NCBI RefSeq assembly: GCF_001544455.2
Contig: NZ_FCOC02000014.1
Coordinates: forward strand, 62,001 to 126,000
Direction of reading: 5' to 3'
DNA length: 64,000 nucleotides
Source of the DNA: Caballeronia sordidicola
GTDB taxonomy: Bacteria; Pseudomonadota; Gammaproteobacteria; Burkholderiales; Burkholderiaceae
Every line of letters begins with the position of its first letter. The first letter of the stretch is position 1. A model generated the notes under the pieces. That model searched no databases, had not been told where the DNA came from, and saw only the letters and a list, made by a program, of their open reading frames with translations. This document shows positions 16,318-25,940 of this stretch, piece by piece. A program made the position numbers and the translations under genes.

Positions 16318-17505
16318 ATTTGCCAGCGCGAAGTCCCGCAACGCGCTGTATTCGGGGTCGATGATCTTGCCGTCTATCAGCACGCCCCAGGACGTATTCC
16401 CGCTATCCAGGCAGTAATACATCACCGACTCGATGTTGTCGGTCTTGCGAGCGGCATAAAAATGCGTCAGCCGATCAGTAATGTACGACGCGCGGAACGC
16501 CTGGCTATCCTCGGGATTGGCATTCCACTCCGAGATCATGAACGGCACGCCGTAGCGCTTCTTGCAGTACGCGGGAAGATCGAAATTCGGTCCGCCGCCA
16601 TTTACGCCTATGTTGAAGATATCTCCATAGACTTCGTAGTTGTGCCACGTGGTGATATCCCAGCGCAGTTGCGGATGACCCGTGGTGCCATCGGGCTGCG
16701 TGCCGTCCCATAGCGCGTCGGATGCGCCAATGTCCGCCACGCAGAAGTTGATGCCGCATTTCGCGTTGGGCTGCACCGACCTGACACCATCCATCATGCC
16801 GCGCATCACGCCCCGCATCACCGGCCAGTTGGTGTTGTTGAAGTCCGTGACCCTGTTACCCGCCGAGGATGAGTCCATGATCGTCTGCGACCGCCGGGTC
16901 AATTCGTTGCCGCATTCATACATGGTTACGCCATAGGGCATGAGCGCAGCGGCAATGGTCGACCCCGATTGAAAGCCCTGGTTGTAAGCGGCGGCCTCGC
17001 TGCTCCAGACAGCGCCGGACGCATCCGTCAGGCTTTCGTCGATGCAGACAAAAAGATTGATGCCGGTTCCAACAAACGCCTTCGCCATGTTCACGAGCGC
17101 ATTCAGCGATGGCGTATCGAAGCACGTCAAACGATACATCGTGCATCCCAGCCCCTGAAGTATCGCAACCGTTTGCGCGGGCGTGTACAGATAATCGTAG
17201 TGCCCGTTCATGCCGTAGAACATGCCGGTCGCGGCGTTGACCGAGCTATCCGTGGCTACGCTCGCCGGCTCCGGAACTGCCGCCTCGGACGCCGCGCCAC
17301 TGGCGGCTGCCGGCACGGCCGCAGGCGCAACGGCGACGGGCGGGCTCGCGGGTACTGAACTACTGCCGCCCGGCGACGCTGCGACGCTGACGCCTTTGGA
17401 GCCGGCCGAGCCATCCGATCCGCCGCCACCGCCGCCGCATCCGGCAAGTACGTAACTGCCGCCGACAGCGCAAACACGAGTCAAGAATGAACGGCGACTG
17501 AGCAT
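16306..17505 (-). CDS. Tat-exported lipoprotein, clan GH-A-like glycoside hydrolase
   Basis: 399 residues from the ATG at 17503-17505, which has GGAG upstream. The N-terminus carries a twin-arginine motif (SRRSFLT) and a lipobox LAGC with Cys23, so it should be exported folded and lipid-anchored. A Gly/Ala/Ser/Pro-rich linker (about 24-95) leads to a TIM-barrel domain starting FYGMNGHYDYLYTPAQTV. YECGNELT gives an Asn-Glu pair as expected for the acid/base, and MISEWNAN gives the likely nucleophile Glu; both fit clan GH-A. The exact family was not assigned. The neighbouring polysaccharide genes suggest it trims or releases the exported glycan. Confidence 0.78.
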   Translation of the reverse strand: MLSRRSFLTRVCAVGGSYVLAGCGGGGGGSDGSAGSKGVSVAASPGGSSSVPASPPVAVAPAAVPAAASGAASEAAVPEPASVATDSSVNAATGMFYGMNGHYDYLYTPAQTVAILQGLGCTMYRLTCFDTPSLNALVNMAKAFVGTGINLFVCIDESLTDASGAVWSSEAAAYNQGFQSGSTIAAALMPYGVTMYECGNELTRRSQTIMDSSSAGNRVTDFNNTNWPVMRGVMRGMMDGVRSVQPNAKCGINFCVADIGASDALWDGTQPDGTTGHPQLRWDITTWHNYEVYGDIFNIGVNGGGPNFDLPAYCKKRYGVPFMISEWNANPEDSQAFRASYITDRLTHFYAARKTDNIESVMYYCLDSGNTSWGVLIDGKIIDPEYSALRDFALANPDN

Positions 17506-18017
17506 GACGAGTTTCTCCAGCGTCGGGCATTCGACGAAATCAATTTTGTACGATGAATTGATGGACCAGACTGTGCCGGGCATCGATGGGGCTGACGAGT
17601 CGCCTGGCCGAGAGGTCGCCAGGCGGTCAGTGAATGCGGCAAACAAGCCACGCGCATCTTCATCCGCATTAACGGCAGATGCGCTGGAATGTTTAGCGTT
17701 TGGTGGATTTTTTTGCAGGAGGCTTGTTAAGAACCGGCGTGGCTAAAAAAGGGCCGGAATGTTCGCGCTTTTGGTTGCTTGTGCTTTTTCTCGCGCTGGT
17801 CATATTCGTTCGATAGGCCGGCAAATGCCCTGGCTCCGAACAAATAAAATAGTGATCCTGATTACTTTTCGCGGCGCTGCATGCAATGGGGCTTGTGTCC
17901 GCGTGAAACTGCAACCGTCTACAGAAGTCTGGCGCGGCCTAAACGCGGATTTTCAGCAGAAAGGCGTGGAAGAATTCAAGCAACTGAAAGAAGCTTCATG
18001 CCGCCGCGCCAGCCATC
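17506..18017. other. Intergenic region upstream of the glycosidase gene
   Basis: About 510 bp between two minus-strand genes. It should contain the glycosidase promoter. I found no convincing gene, repeat or terminator in it; short open frames on the plus strand lack any domain signature. Confidence 0.45.
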
Positions 18018-19103
18018 TCACGTTTTGCTCAGAGGCCTCAACCGTTCCCATTTCAGGTCCGTAAAACAAGGCCCCTGAGTGGCCTCGCCAAATTTGACGT
18101 CATTGTGTTCGGCATTCCATTCCAGGACCTGAACGCTGCCATTCTTATCGACTGTCAAATCCCATCCTACACATCGCGCAAATGGAATTTTTTTATGAAG
18201 CTCGAGCACGACACCGACACATTCCGGGAAGGCCGGCACGCTGATCCCGTCGAATTTGATCTTTGAATCCGGATGCTCATCAAGCGCCATCCAGTCGGGC
18301 AGATACCCTTGCGCGTATAGCTTGCCGCTTGAAATATCCACTGGAACGCAGATTTCTCTGTCCGGCTGTATGTGCGTGTCGGCGACCCTGCCGAGGCGTA
18401 GAAAGCATGCCCGAATAGAAATCAGCCCCGCGTCGTCCACCACCGATGTCACCCGGAGCGTCGCCACGGCATTGGATGCAAAGTCGTTGAATAACGGGTG
18501 TTGAACTATAAATCGCTGAATCACGCCGTTTCCCAACGACTTTATCGTATCGACGTTGAAGGTCTGGCGATTGAAAAACAAGATGCCCTTGCCCTGGAAA
18601 GAACTATCGAGCTTGAATACAATTTTCTCGGAATTCGCAAAAACAAGGTCCTCGACCTCGGACTCAGGAACCGCGATATGGTTGGCGGTGAAAAAAAGAC
18701 CATTTACGAAATAAGCTATATCCGGGAAAGTGTCGCTGCTAAAAATAATGTTCGACAGCGATTTGAGACCCGATATGTCTCCATACAGGCCTTTCATTCT
18801 GGGCACCACAACGGTCCCGTAGTAGTTGTCTGGGATCCATCCCTCCTTGAAGGTCCCGGTGAACGCTGTATAAACCCGAAGCCAGGGCGCATAGCGGGCA
18901 TCTCCCAGCACTTCTTGCGCATAGGTGTCAGCCAACCTCAAATTGACCGGGTCGGTTTTGCCATGCTTTTTCTCGAGCGCCTTGAATATTGTTCTCGCTT
19001 GCGACTCGTGGTGTTTGTCGAACTTGTAACGAGCCGCCTTTTTTATAGACTTTCTAACCAATGTCTCAACATCTACGCGCATTATGTAATTCCAGTTTTC
19101 CAT
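18018..19103 (-). CDS. Sugar-transfer-associated ATP-grasp protein
   Basis: 361 residues from the ATG at 19103; an internal ATG at codon 8 (19082) is equally plausible. The C-terminal two thirds show the ATP-grasp fold: IVFKLDSSFQGKGILFF for the nucleotide-binding loop, then VGWDLTVDKNGSVQVLEWNAEHN for the metal-binding Asp/Glu/Asn set. This matches the family named sugar-transfer-associated ATP-grasp. These proteins are found in capsule and exopolysaccharide loci and probably ligate an amino acid or other carboxylate to a sugar. Base composition is visibly more A/T-rich than its neighbours, which suggests acquisition by transfer. A glycosyltransferase and a flippase follow on the opposite strand. 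Confidence 0.8.
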   Translation of the reverse strand: MENWNYIMRVDVETLVRKSIKKAARYKFDKHHESQARTIFKALEKKHGKTDPVNLRLADTYAQEVLGDARYAPWLRVYTAFTGTFKEGWIPDNYYGTVVVPRMKGLYGDISGLKSLSNIIFSSDTFPDIAYFVNGLFFTANHIAVPESEVEDLVFANSEKIVFKLDSSFQGKGILFFNRQTFNVDTIKSLGNGVIQRFIVQHPLFNDFASNAVATLRVTSVVDDAGLISIRACFLRLGRVADTHIQPDREICVPVDISSGKLYAQGYLPDWMALDEHPDSKIKFDGISVPAFPECVGVVLELHKKIPFARCVGWDLTVDKNGSVQVLEWNAEHNDVKFGEATQGPCFTDLKWERLRPLSKT

Positions 19104-19727
19104 GCAAGCTGTTCAGGCTGCCAGCGCGACGTCCCATGCCGATACTTTCCACGCTGCCGGGCATGTTCCGCTCTACACGGCGTAGTAGGTCACGAACAGC
19201 GTGCTTTGGTCAATACCAATAATGAAAGTGTAAGACGACGCCATAACAATGTTAAGAATTACTGACTATATCCAAATACCTAATTTTCATTACAAGCATA
19301 TGGCGCGACGAAGCAACAGTGCCGCGATCACATTGAGTCGCAGGTTTCCTCAGCTTAATCGGCCATTAGCTCCAGACTTTGCGCCGCATGCCGCGTCATG
19401 CCATTTGACCAGTCTATGCTTCACTGCAGCATAAACACGTGCATGCAAGTATTACCGTGCATCCGACATGTTCTTTCCCAGGTAACAATTTAAGGGCATC
19501 GGCCTTTCGATTGAGAGAAGTGCGCGCGGCGCATCCGCTCAATCGCGCCTCTGGACGTTCTACCAGGGACGCAGCAAATCCGAGTCCTGACTCCAGTCAC
19601 TGTCCTTCAATCGCCCTGCACTTTCGAGATCTGGAGCAATGCAAAGCCGTCTGGGCAGCGTTCCTCGAACGCGCCTTGCGGTCTCTCTCGATTGCGGCAC
19701 GGAATCTCTGGTCAGCACCGAGGCAAT
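19104..19727. other. Divergent intergenic region of the polysaccharide genes
   Basis: About 620 bp between the ATP-grasp gene (minus) and the glycosyltransferase gene (plus). The left half is A/T-rich and probably carries both promoters. Short plus-strand frames at 19249-19434 and 19439-19951 show no recognisable protein. Confidence 0.45.
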
Positions 19728-20738
19728 ATGGAACCCGTTACGATCGTCATCTGCAACTACAACTACGAGCGCTATCTCGCGCAGGCAATCGATTCGGCAC
19801 TTGCCCAGGATTATCCGGCCACGCGCGTGGTCGTGGTCGACGACGGTTCGACCGACGGCTCGCGCGCGCTCATAGAAGGTTATGGGTCGCGCATCTCAAC
19901 GTTCTTCAAGGAGAACGGAGGCCAGGTCTCCGCCTACAATCACGCCGTTGACATCATCGCGACGAACTACGCAATCCTGCTGGATTCGGACGACATCCTG
20001 TATTCGAGCGCCGTGTCGGACGTGATGCGCGTCTTCATGAGCGGCGACTATGCGAAGGTCCAGTTTCGCCTTGACGTGATCGATTCCGCCGGAGGGCAAA
20101 TGGGCGTGCACGTGCCGCACTCGGAGCCGCCGCCGGATTGCGGCGCGCTGCTCAAGCGCGGCTGGCTATACCCTTCTCCGCCTGCGTCAGGAAACGCGTA
20201 TCGGGTCGATGCCCTGAAGCAGATTTTTCCCGTGCCGGAATCCGGCGTCAATCGCTATGGCGCCGATTTCTACGCCATCTACGGCGTAGTGTTGCTAGGC
20301 GCTGTCGCGACGATTCCCAAGTCGCTCGGCGGTTATCGGGTGCATCATACGAGTGCGCCAAGCGTCTCGTTTGCCAATGCGGAAAGCATGGTCAAGGGGT
20401 CGAGCGCGCTTGGCATGAGGTGGGCGACCTTGCAGGAGATTGCGCGCTCGCGCCTGAAAGTCGATTTGCCGGTATCGTTTCATGACTTCTCGCACGAGAA
20501 GGCGCACTTTTGCTCGCGGGTTTATCATGCGCCGCTTACAACCCGGTGGCGTTGGATGACGCGAGAGTCGCGCAGCTATTTGCATTCGATCATTGCGAAC
20601 CCTTTCTGGAGCCTTAAAAAGAAAGTCGGTACGCTCGTGCTGTCGAGCATGTGCCTTTTACCGTATTCACCCCTGTCGGATTTCGCGGTCCGTTATATAG
20701 CCAACCCGCTGGGCCGCCGCCGCGCTGCAACGCGCTAG
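19728..20738 (+). CDS. Family 2 glycosyltransferase
   Basis: 336 residues from ATG 19728, preceded by GAGG; the frame is open 12 codons upstream. The GT-A fold is clear: VTIVICNYNYERYLAQAIDSALAQDYPATRVVVVDDGSTDGS at the N-terminus, then ILLDSDDILY for the DxD-type metal site. C-terminal GGYRVHHTSAP is typical of bacterial surface-glycan transferases. It should transfer a nucleotide-activated sugar to a lipid-linked acceptor on the cytoplasmic face. The donor cannot be inferred. The flippase gene follows 63 bp later, probably in the same transcript. Confidence 0.92.
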   Translation: MEPVTIVICNYNYERYLAQAIDSALAQDYPATRVVVVDDGSTDGSRALIEGYGSRISTFFKENGGQVSAYNHAVDIIATNYAILLDSDDILYSSAVSDVMRVFMSGDYAKVQFRLDVIDSAGGQMGVHVPHSEPPPDCGALLKRGWLYPSPPASGNAYRVDALKQIFPVPESGVNRYGADFYAIYGVVLLGAVATIPKSLGGYRVHHTSAPSVSFANAESMVKGSSALGMRWATLQEIARSRLKVDLPVSFHDFSHEKAHFCSRVYHAPLTTRWRWMTRESRSYLHSIIANPFWSLKKKVGTLVLSSMCLLPYSPLSDFAVRYIANPLGRRRAATR

Positions 20739-20801
20739 GGCGCTGCGCTAGAGCATCACGCGGCGCAATCGGGGCCGCCCGGCGGGTTCAAACAAAGAAG
20801 C

Positions 20802-22118
20802 ATGGATAAAAAAGAAAACGCCAAGATTTTAGTGTTCGTGTACGGCGGGTATGTGATGAGGTATCTGTATCTCATCATTGTGATTCCGTTCTATGGGCGT
20901 GTGCTCGGCGTGACGGAATACGGCCGTGTCCTTGCCGCCATGTCGCTCATGAACGTGATCTGGATGCTTGCAAGCTATGGGTTCACTTTCGTTGGCATGC
21001 GCGATGTCGCGAAGTCACCGGAGTGCAGTCACCACAACGCAGTTTTCTCCTTGCATTCGAGCGCACGCGTCTTCACCGGCGCGGTTGGACTGGCAGTGGG
21101 TGTCATCGCAACGATGTGTTCGCCCACACTCTCCGAGAGGCCTCTCATGGGTCTGCTCGCAACCCTGCTCGGGCTTGTGTCCGCACTGAATCTTGGCTGG
21201 CTGTTCCAGGGACGCCAGCGTTTTCGCACACCCATCATTATCGAGGTCATTGGCTTTGCAATCAGCCTCGTACTAATCCTGTCCATAGTCAGAGGGCCGC
21301 AGGACTCGGTCTGGGTCGTCGCGAGTCTTCTGATAGCGGGCGTGATCTCTTCGGTGATCTCGTACGGACTGACCTTTGCGCATGTGGGCTTACCGCGCTT
21401 CAAGGTAAGCGGCGTGATGGACCTGATGCGCGGCTCGACCATGCTGTTCGCCTATTCCACCGGCTCAGCGGTGCTGACGGCATCGTCGACCTATTTGCTT
21501 ACGCTGTTGTCGTCGCCGGATCAGGTGGGATACTTCGGCGCGGCCGAACGCTTCGCGACAATCGGGCTGAGCCTGATGGGGCCCGCCGCCCAGGTTTTCA
21601 TCCCGACCATTTCCCGGCAACTCGCGCAGGGCGACACCGAAGGCGCGCGTGCAAGCAGCCGGCGTGGCGCCACGTTGCTGATGGGTTACGGGCTGCTCGC
21701 GCTGCTTGCCGCGCTGAGCTTGTCACCCTTTCTCATGCCGTTGATCCTGGGCAAGGCGTTCACGCCGAGCGCACACGTACTCCAGTGTCTTGCCCTGATG
21801 TTTCCGTTTGCCGCTTTCAACGAATTCGTCGCGTTCTATGTGTTCGTGCCGCGCCAGAAGGATCGGTTGCTTGCAATCGCCGGAATCACGTCGGGTTTCG
21901 CCAACCTGGTTGCAGCGCTTTTTCTCGCACCGCTATACGGCGCCATCGGCATGGCCATTGCACGCGTGATTGGCGAAGCAGCGCTCACCGTGATGCTGAT
22001 CGGCCTGATGATTCGATCGGACATGATTGGATTGCTTCCCGGCGTCGGCCGCGCGAGCGCAATGGCGCGCGTAGCGCGGGGAGCCTTTCAACATGCCGAG
22101 AACGGAAAAAACAAATGA
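20802..22118 (+). CDS. Wzx-like polysaccharide flippase
   Basis: 438 residues with about twelve predicted membrane helices and the MOP-superfamily flippase pattern: an N-terminal FVYGGYVMRYLYLIIVIPFYGRVLGVTEYGRVLAAMSL and a helix VGYFGAAERFATIGLSLMGPAAQVFIPTISRQLAQG. It should move a lipid-linked oligosaccharide across the inner membrane. With the adjacent glycosyltransferase and ATP-grasp gene it forms a compact glycan-export set. No polymerase (Wzy) or chain-length regulator is present in the window, so the set is either incomplete here or exports single repeat units. Confidence 0.9.
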   Translation: MDKKENAKILVFVYGGYVMRYLYLIIVIPFYGRVLGVTEYGRVLAAMSLMNVIWMLASYGFTFVGMRDVAKSPECSHHNAVFSLHSSARVFTGAVGLAVGVIATMCSPTLSERPLMGLLATLLGLVSALNLGWLFQGRQRFRTPIIIEVIGFAISLVLILSIVRGPQDSVWVVASLLIAGVISSVISYGLTFAHVGLPRFKVSGVMDLMRGSTMLFAYSTGSAVLTASSTYLLTLLSSPDQVGYFGAAERFATIGLSLMGPAAQVFIPTISRQLAQGDTEGARASSRRGATLLMGYGLLALLAALSLSPFLMPLILGKAFTPSAHVLQCLALMFPFAAFNEFVAFYVFVPRQKDRLLAIAGITSGFANLVAALFLAPLYGAIGMAIARVIGEAALTVMLIGLMIRSDMIGLLPGVGRASAMARVARGAFQHAENGKNK

Positions 22119-22135
22119 GTACGCAGGCGAAGTCC

Positions 22136-22804
22136 TCAAGCTACTCGAAATAGCCATTGGCCTCGATCTTCAATGACATCCGCGCCGAGAAAATCGTGGA
22201 GATAGCCGGAAGCCCCAAGCTCATCGATCCGGGCCACATCCAGTGTAGACGTCAATGCGATCACCTTCGACGCCGCCGCGAGTCCCGAAGCAATCCCGGC
22301 CGCCGAATCCTCGAATACGAGTGCCTGTTCCGGTGCGGCGCCCAACGCTTTCGCGCCCGCGATAAATCCGTCCGGTGCAGGCTTGCCACGCGCAATGTCA
22401 TCCGAGGTGAAGAGGAACCGGGGAACCGGCAGTCCGGCTGCCTGCATGCGCCGTATCGCGAGGGGACGTTCCGCGGAAGTCACGACCGCCCAACGATCTT
22501 CGGGCAGCGCTGCCAGCAGCGCCCGCGCGCCTGGAATCTCCACGATGCCGTCCACGTCGTCGAGTTCGCGCTGCTTCAGCGCGGCGGTATCGGCTAGAAC
22601 ATCCGTTCCCGGAGGCGCCAGCGCGCGAACGGTGTCGATCACGCGCCGCCCCTGGCATTCGCGCAAGACCATGGCGGGATCCAGCCCGCGCTGCAGCGCC
22701 CAGTCCGTGTACGCGCGGATCACCGGCGCATGTGAATTGAGCAGGGTTCCGTCCATGTCGAACAGAAAGCAGGACACGCGAAATTCGACTTGATTGAGCA
22801 ACAT
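22136..22804 (-). CDS. HAD-superfamily sugar-phosphate phosphatase
   Basis: 222 residues. The HAD motifs are intact: FLFDMDGTLLNS (nucleophile Asp and general acid Asp), VVTSAER (motif II Ser/Thr), RGKPAPDGF (motif III Lys) and VFEDSAAGI (motif IV acidic pair). The helical cap places it in subfamily IA with 2-deoxyglucose-6-phosphate and glycerol-phosphate phosphatases. It is the last gene of the sugar operon, so dephosphorylation of a pathway intermediate or of a toxic sugar phosphate is plausible. Confidence 0.88.
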   Translation of the reverse strand: MLLNQVEFRVSCFLFDMDGTLLNSHAPVIRAYTDWALQRGLDPAMVLRECQGRRVIDTVRALAPPGTDVLADTAALKQRELDDVDGIVEIPGARALLAALPEDRWAVVTSAERPLAIRRMQAAGLPVPRFLFTSDDIARGKPAPDGFIAGAKALGAAPEQALVFEDSAAGIASGLAAASKVIALTSTLDVARIDELGASGYLHDFLGADVIEDRGQWLFRVA

Positions 22805-22837
22805 GAGCAGCGAAGAAAGAAAGGGAACAGCGAATCG

Positions 22838-23809
22838 CTAACGAAGTTTTTCAACGCCGCCAACTGCCTCATGTACATCAAGCGTGGTCGATTCACCCGG
22901 ACGCAAGAACACCAGCGGCCCGTGAGACTCGATTTCGAAATAAGGCAGCTTCGGCGCGTTGAAGATTTCAAGCGGCGAGCCGTGAGCATACCTTGCCTCT
23001 GGAAGCACCGGGAAACGCCTGCTCAACGTAAGCTTAGCGTCCGGCAAATCGAACACTACATGCATGACGCCGGGTGAATTGTTGATACCAAGTTTGAACT
23101 CGACCGCGTCGGTGCATTGCGTCGTAACATGACTGTTGGAGCCGGTTACGAAACCGGAATCGCGCACATCGCCCAAAGGCCCCTTGGCAAGAAACGGCAT
23201 GACGGACACGCGCCAGTCTTGTTGTCCGTTTTCGATGCCGGTCTCCACACGGCCCGGCCGCCGCAGCATGAGTACGTCCCAGATCGCGCAGGAGCGTGCC
23301 GACTCGCCGCGGTTGCTAAGCTCGTGCGACGTTGTCCATGCGCCATCGCTCGCGGACAACGCGATCCGCCGCCGCACCTGCAAGCCGCTTTGCCGGCAGA
23401 CAGGGCTTAGCAACTCTATGCCCATCGACCGGTTGTCGAACCACGTATCCGTCACTTCATATGGACCACTATCGAGATCACGCTGCGGCGCGCCGTCGGG
23501 CCACTCGGATTCCGGCGCGATCCATGTCTTGCCGCCGCCCCACAGCGGGAAATTCCATTCGCCGCACAGCGCGCGCCACTGTTCCACGCTCCAGTCCGGT
23601 ACGCGGCCGGCCAGCGCGTCGTTGACATACGCCAGCTCGACGCCTTCATGCCGGATGCTCATCAACCTTCCGCCAATGGCTGGCACGACAACGAGTTCGA
23701 CCGTGCCCTCGCGCATCGACAACGCGTTCCACCCGCGATACTCGATCCATTTCAACTCGCGAAGCGTATCGGCGGCGGCTCCGGCAAAGTGCGATATGCG
23801 ATTGAGCAT
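22838..23809 (-). CDS. DUF4380 / galactose-mutarotase-like protein
   Basis: 323 residues. The N-terminal pattern YRGWNALSMREGTVELVVVPAIGGRLMSIRHEGVELAYVN is that of the beta-sandwich mutarotase-like superfamily, DUF4380 type. WGGGKTWIAPESEWPDG is a conserved internal block. The C-terminal LVFLRPGESTTLDVHEAVGG closes the sandwich. No experimentally defined reaction is attached to the family. In this sugar operon, anomer interconversion or sugar binding is an inference. It lies 3 bp after the hydroxyacid dehydrogenase stop, which indicates co-translation. Confidence 0.78.
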   Translation of the reverse strand: MLNRISHFAGAAADTLRELKWIEYRGWNALSMREGTVELVVVPAIGGRLMSIRHEGVELAYVNDALAGRVPDWSVEQWRALCGEWNFPLWGGGKTWIAPESEWPDGAPQRDLDSGPYEVTDTWFDNRSMGIELLSPVCRQSGLQVRRRIALSASDGAWTTSHELSNRGESARSCAIWDVLMLRRPGRVETGIENGQQDWRVSVMPFLAKGPLGDVRDSGFVTGSNSHVTTQCTDAVEFKLGINNSPGVMHVVFDLPDAKLTLSRRFPVLPEARYAHGSPLEIFNAPKLPYFEIESHGPLVFLRPGESTTLDVHEAVGGVEKLR

Positions 23810-23812
23810 CGC

Positions 23813-24856
23813 TCAGCTCTTCGCCACCGGTTTGCTGCGCATCAGGCTGACTGTTTCAGGCTGCGCAACCTTGCACATGACGGGCGGCAGACCGCGCGCG
23901 ATCAGTTCGATATCCGCCAGCGCGCGGCGGCCGATTTCGCGCAGCACAGCGCTCAACGCGCCGGCCTGATGCGGCGAAAGCAACACGTTGTCGATGGACC
24001 GGGCGCGGTGGCCCGGCGAGAGCGGTTCCTCGGGAAAGACATCGGTCGCCACGCGGATATGGCCTGACGCGGCGGCGTCGAGCATGGCGTCGAAGTCGAC
24101 TACGCCTGCCCGGCTCACGAGCACAAACGCGGCGCCTTGCTTCATCGATGCAAATTCCTCGCGCGTAAGAAAGCCCTGATTCTGCGAAGTGACACCCGCC
24201 ACCACAAACACGACTTGAGACTCGCGCAAGACGGTTTCCAGCGACGCCGGCTTGCACCCCAGCGCTTCGATATACGCCGGCGGCAACCAGGGATCGAACG
24301 CCCTTGCAACGCCGCGAAACGGCGCGGTCAGCGGCAGGATTGCGCGCCCCAGATCGCCCATGCCGATAAACCCCACCGGCGCGCCATAGAGCGAGAACGC
24401 GTCCCTGTTGGCATCGAGTCCATATTGCTCCGTTTCATCGCGAAAGCGCCGGTCCGCACGGCTGATCCCGCGCGCCAGATCGATCGCCATGCCGAGCGCC
24501 GCCTCGGCGACGGGTTCCGCGAATACCGGACTGACATTCAGCACGCGCACGCCTTGCAGGAAGCATTGCGCGTAGTCCACGTTCGGCAGAAAGTTGCCCT
24601 CCACATTCACGATGGCGCGAAGATTCGTGGCACGCGCAAGGCGCTCGGCGGGCATGTCGAACTGACCGACCATGACGTGTGCATCGACAGCATGCTGGTT
24701 GAATATGTCATCTGTCACGGGGCCGTCTTCGTGAATGAACACATCGCCCAGCGCATGAAGGCGTTCCAGATCGGCGGGACTGAATATGTCTTCGACGCTA
24801 CGCGGCGACGGCGCAATGAACAGGCGGATTTTCTCTGCGGCTTGAATCGGGGACAA
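23813..24856 (-). CDS. D-isomer-specific 2-hydroxyacid dehydrogenase
   Basis: 347 residues from a TTG at 24854-24856, chosen because GGAG lies 7 nt upstream; an ATG at 24904 would add 16 residues with no better signal. The NAD-binding Rossmann motif is GFIGMGDLGRAI. Catalytic candidates are Arg in LVSRAGVVD, Glu in DVFPEEPLSPG and His in LLSPHQAGA, the Arg-Glu-His set of the family. It should oxidise or reduce a D-2-hydroxy acid such as a sugar acid. Its place between the ABC permease and the DUF4380 gene links it to sugar catabolism. Confidence 0.88.
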   Translation of the reverse strand: MSPIQAAEKIRLFIAPSPRSVEDIFSPADLERLHALGDVFIHEDGPVTDDIFNQHAVDAHVMVGQFDMPAERLARATNLRAIVNVEGNFLPNVDYAQCFLQGVRVLNVSPVFAEPVAEAALGMAIDLARGISRADRRFRDETEQYGLDANRDAFSLYGAPVGFIGMGDLGRAILPLTAPFRGVARAFDPWLPPAYIEALGCKPASLETVLRESQVVFVVAGVTSQNQGFLTREEFASMKQGAAFVLVSRAGVVDFDAMLDAAASGHIRVATDVFPEEPLSPGHRARSIDNVLLSPHQAGALSAVLREIGRRALADIELIARGLPPVMCKVAQPETVSLMRSKPVAKS

Positions 24857-24930
24857 GGGGATACTCCAGGAAAGGAATTGCTGACGCGGCGACGCGGCCA
24901 GCACTGGCGCGCGTCTCTCGCAAAAAGGAA

Positions 24931-25920
24931 TTAGCGTGACTTTCGGGTGAACAGCTTGTCGGCCGTGACAGCGGCTATGATCAATGCACCCATCACGATC
25001 TGCTGGTAATAGGTCTCAACGTTCATGATGTTCAGAATGTTGTTGATCACGCCAATGATCAATCCGCCAATGACCACGCCCGTGACCTGCCCTCGGCCGC
25101 CAAAGAAGCTCGTCCCGCCAATGATCGCCGAGGCAATGGCGAAGGTTTCGAATCCCACCCCGGCGTTGGGCTCGGCGGCCGCGGTCCGCGCAGTCGTGAC
25201 AATCCCCGCAATGCCCGCGCACGTTCCCGCAATGATGAACACGACCATGGTGTGCAGCTTCACGCTGATACCGGAATAAAAAGCAGCTTGCGCATTGCCG
25301 CCGAGCGCATAGATGTTGCGGCCGAGTTTGGTGAACTTGGTGAGAAAAAGCAAAAAGCCCGCTACGACAACCGCGATGACAATCGGTATAGGTACGCCGA
25401 AAACACGCCCGGCGACAACGTCGGTGAACGACCGATCAAAGCCGAACACCGAGCGCGAGTCGGAAACAATGAGCGTGACGCCGCGATAAATCGCGGCGGT
25501 CCCAAGCGTGATGATGAACGGATGCAGTTGGGTGAGATTGACGAGCGCGCCGTTGATCGCACCGAGCAGTGCACCCATGCCGACCCCGCCGATCAGCACC
25601 GCGAGCCAGACGGGCATGCCCGCCATCATCAGCTTCGCCATCACCATGCCGGAGAGCGCCAGCACGGAACCAATCGACAAGTCGATACCCGCAATCAGGA
25701 TGGTGAAGAACACGCCGCACGCAAGCAGCACCATGACGGAGCTTTGCAGCAGGACCTGCACGAGGTTGTCGCGCGTGAGGAAGTACTGGGGCGACGCAAT
25801 GCTGCACAGGATCAGCAGCAGCACGAGAATGCCGAACGTGCCGTACGTCTGCCATATCGTGGCGAAATCACGCCGGGGCGCCGCAGGCAGCGGCGCGCCC
25901 GATGTATTGGATGGGTTCAT
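24931..25920 (-). CDS. Ribose/monosaccharide-type ABC transporter permease (RbsC-like)
   Basis: 329 residues from the ATG at 25918-25920, which has AGGAGGCAAG immediately upstream; the frame extends eight codons further. About ten hydrophobic segments and the family signature VLLACGVFFTILIAGIDLSIGSVLALSGMV are present. GRNIYALGGNAQAAFYSGI matches the cytoplasmic coupling region of RbsC proteins. It forms the inner-membrane channel for the adjacent ATPase and binding protein. Confidence 0.93.
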   Translation of the reverse strand: MNPSNTSGAPLPAAPRRDFATIWQTYGTFGILVLLLILCSIASPQYFLTRDNLVQVLLQSSVMVLLACGVFFTILIAGIDLSIGSVLALSGMVMAKLMMAGMPVWLAVLIGGVGMGALLGAINGALVNLTQLHPFIITLGTAAIYRGVTLIVSDSRSVFGFDRSFTDVVAGRVFGVPIPIVIAVVVAGFLLFLTKFTKLGRNIYALGGNAQAAFYSGISVKLHTMVVFIIAGTCAGIAGIVTTARTAAAEPNAGVGFETFAIASAIIGGTSFFGGRGQVTGVVIGGLIIGVINNILNIMNVETYYQQIVMGALIIAAVTADKLFTRKSR

Positions 25921-25940
25921 CTTGCCTCCTTCGTGGTCGC

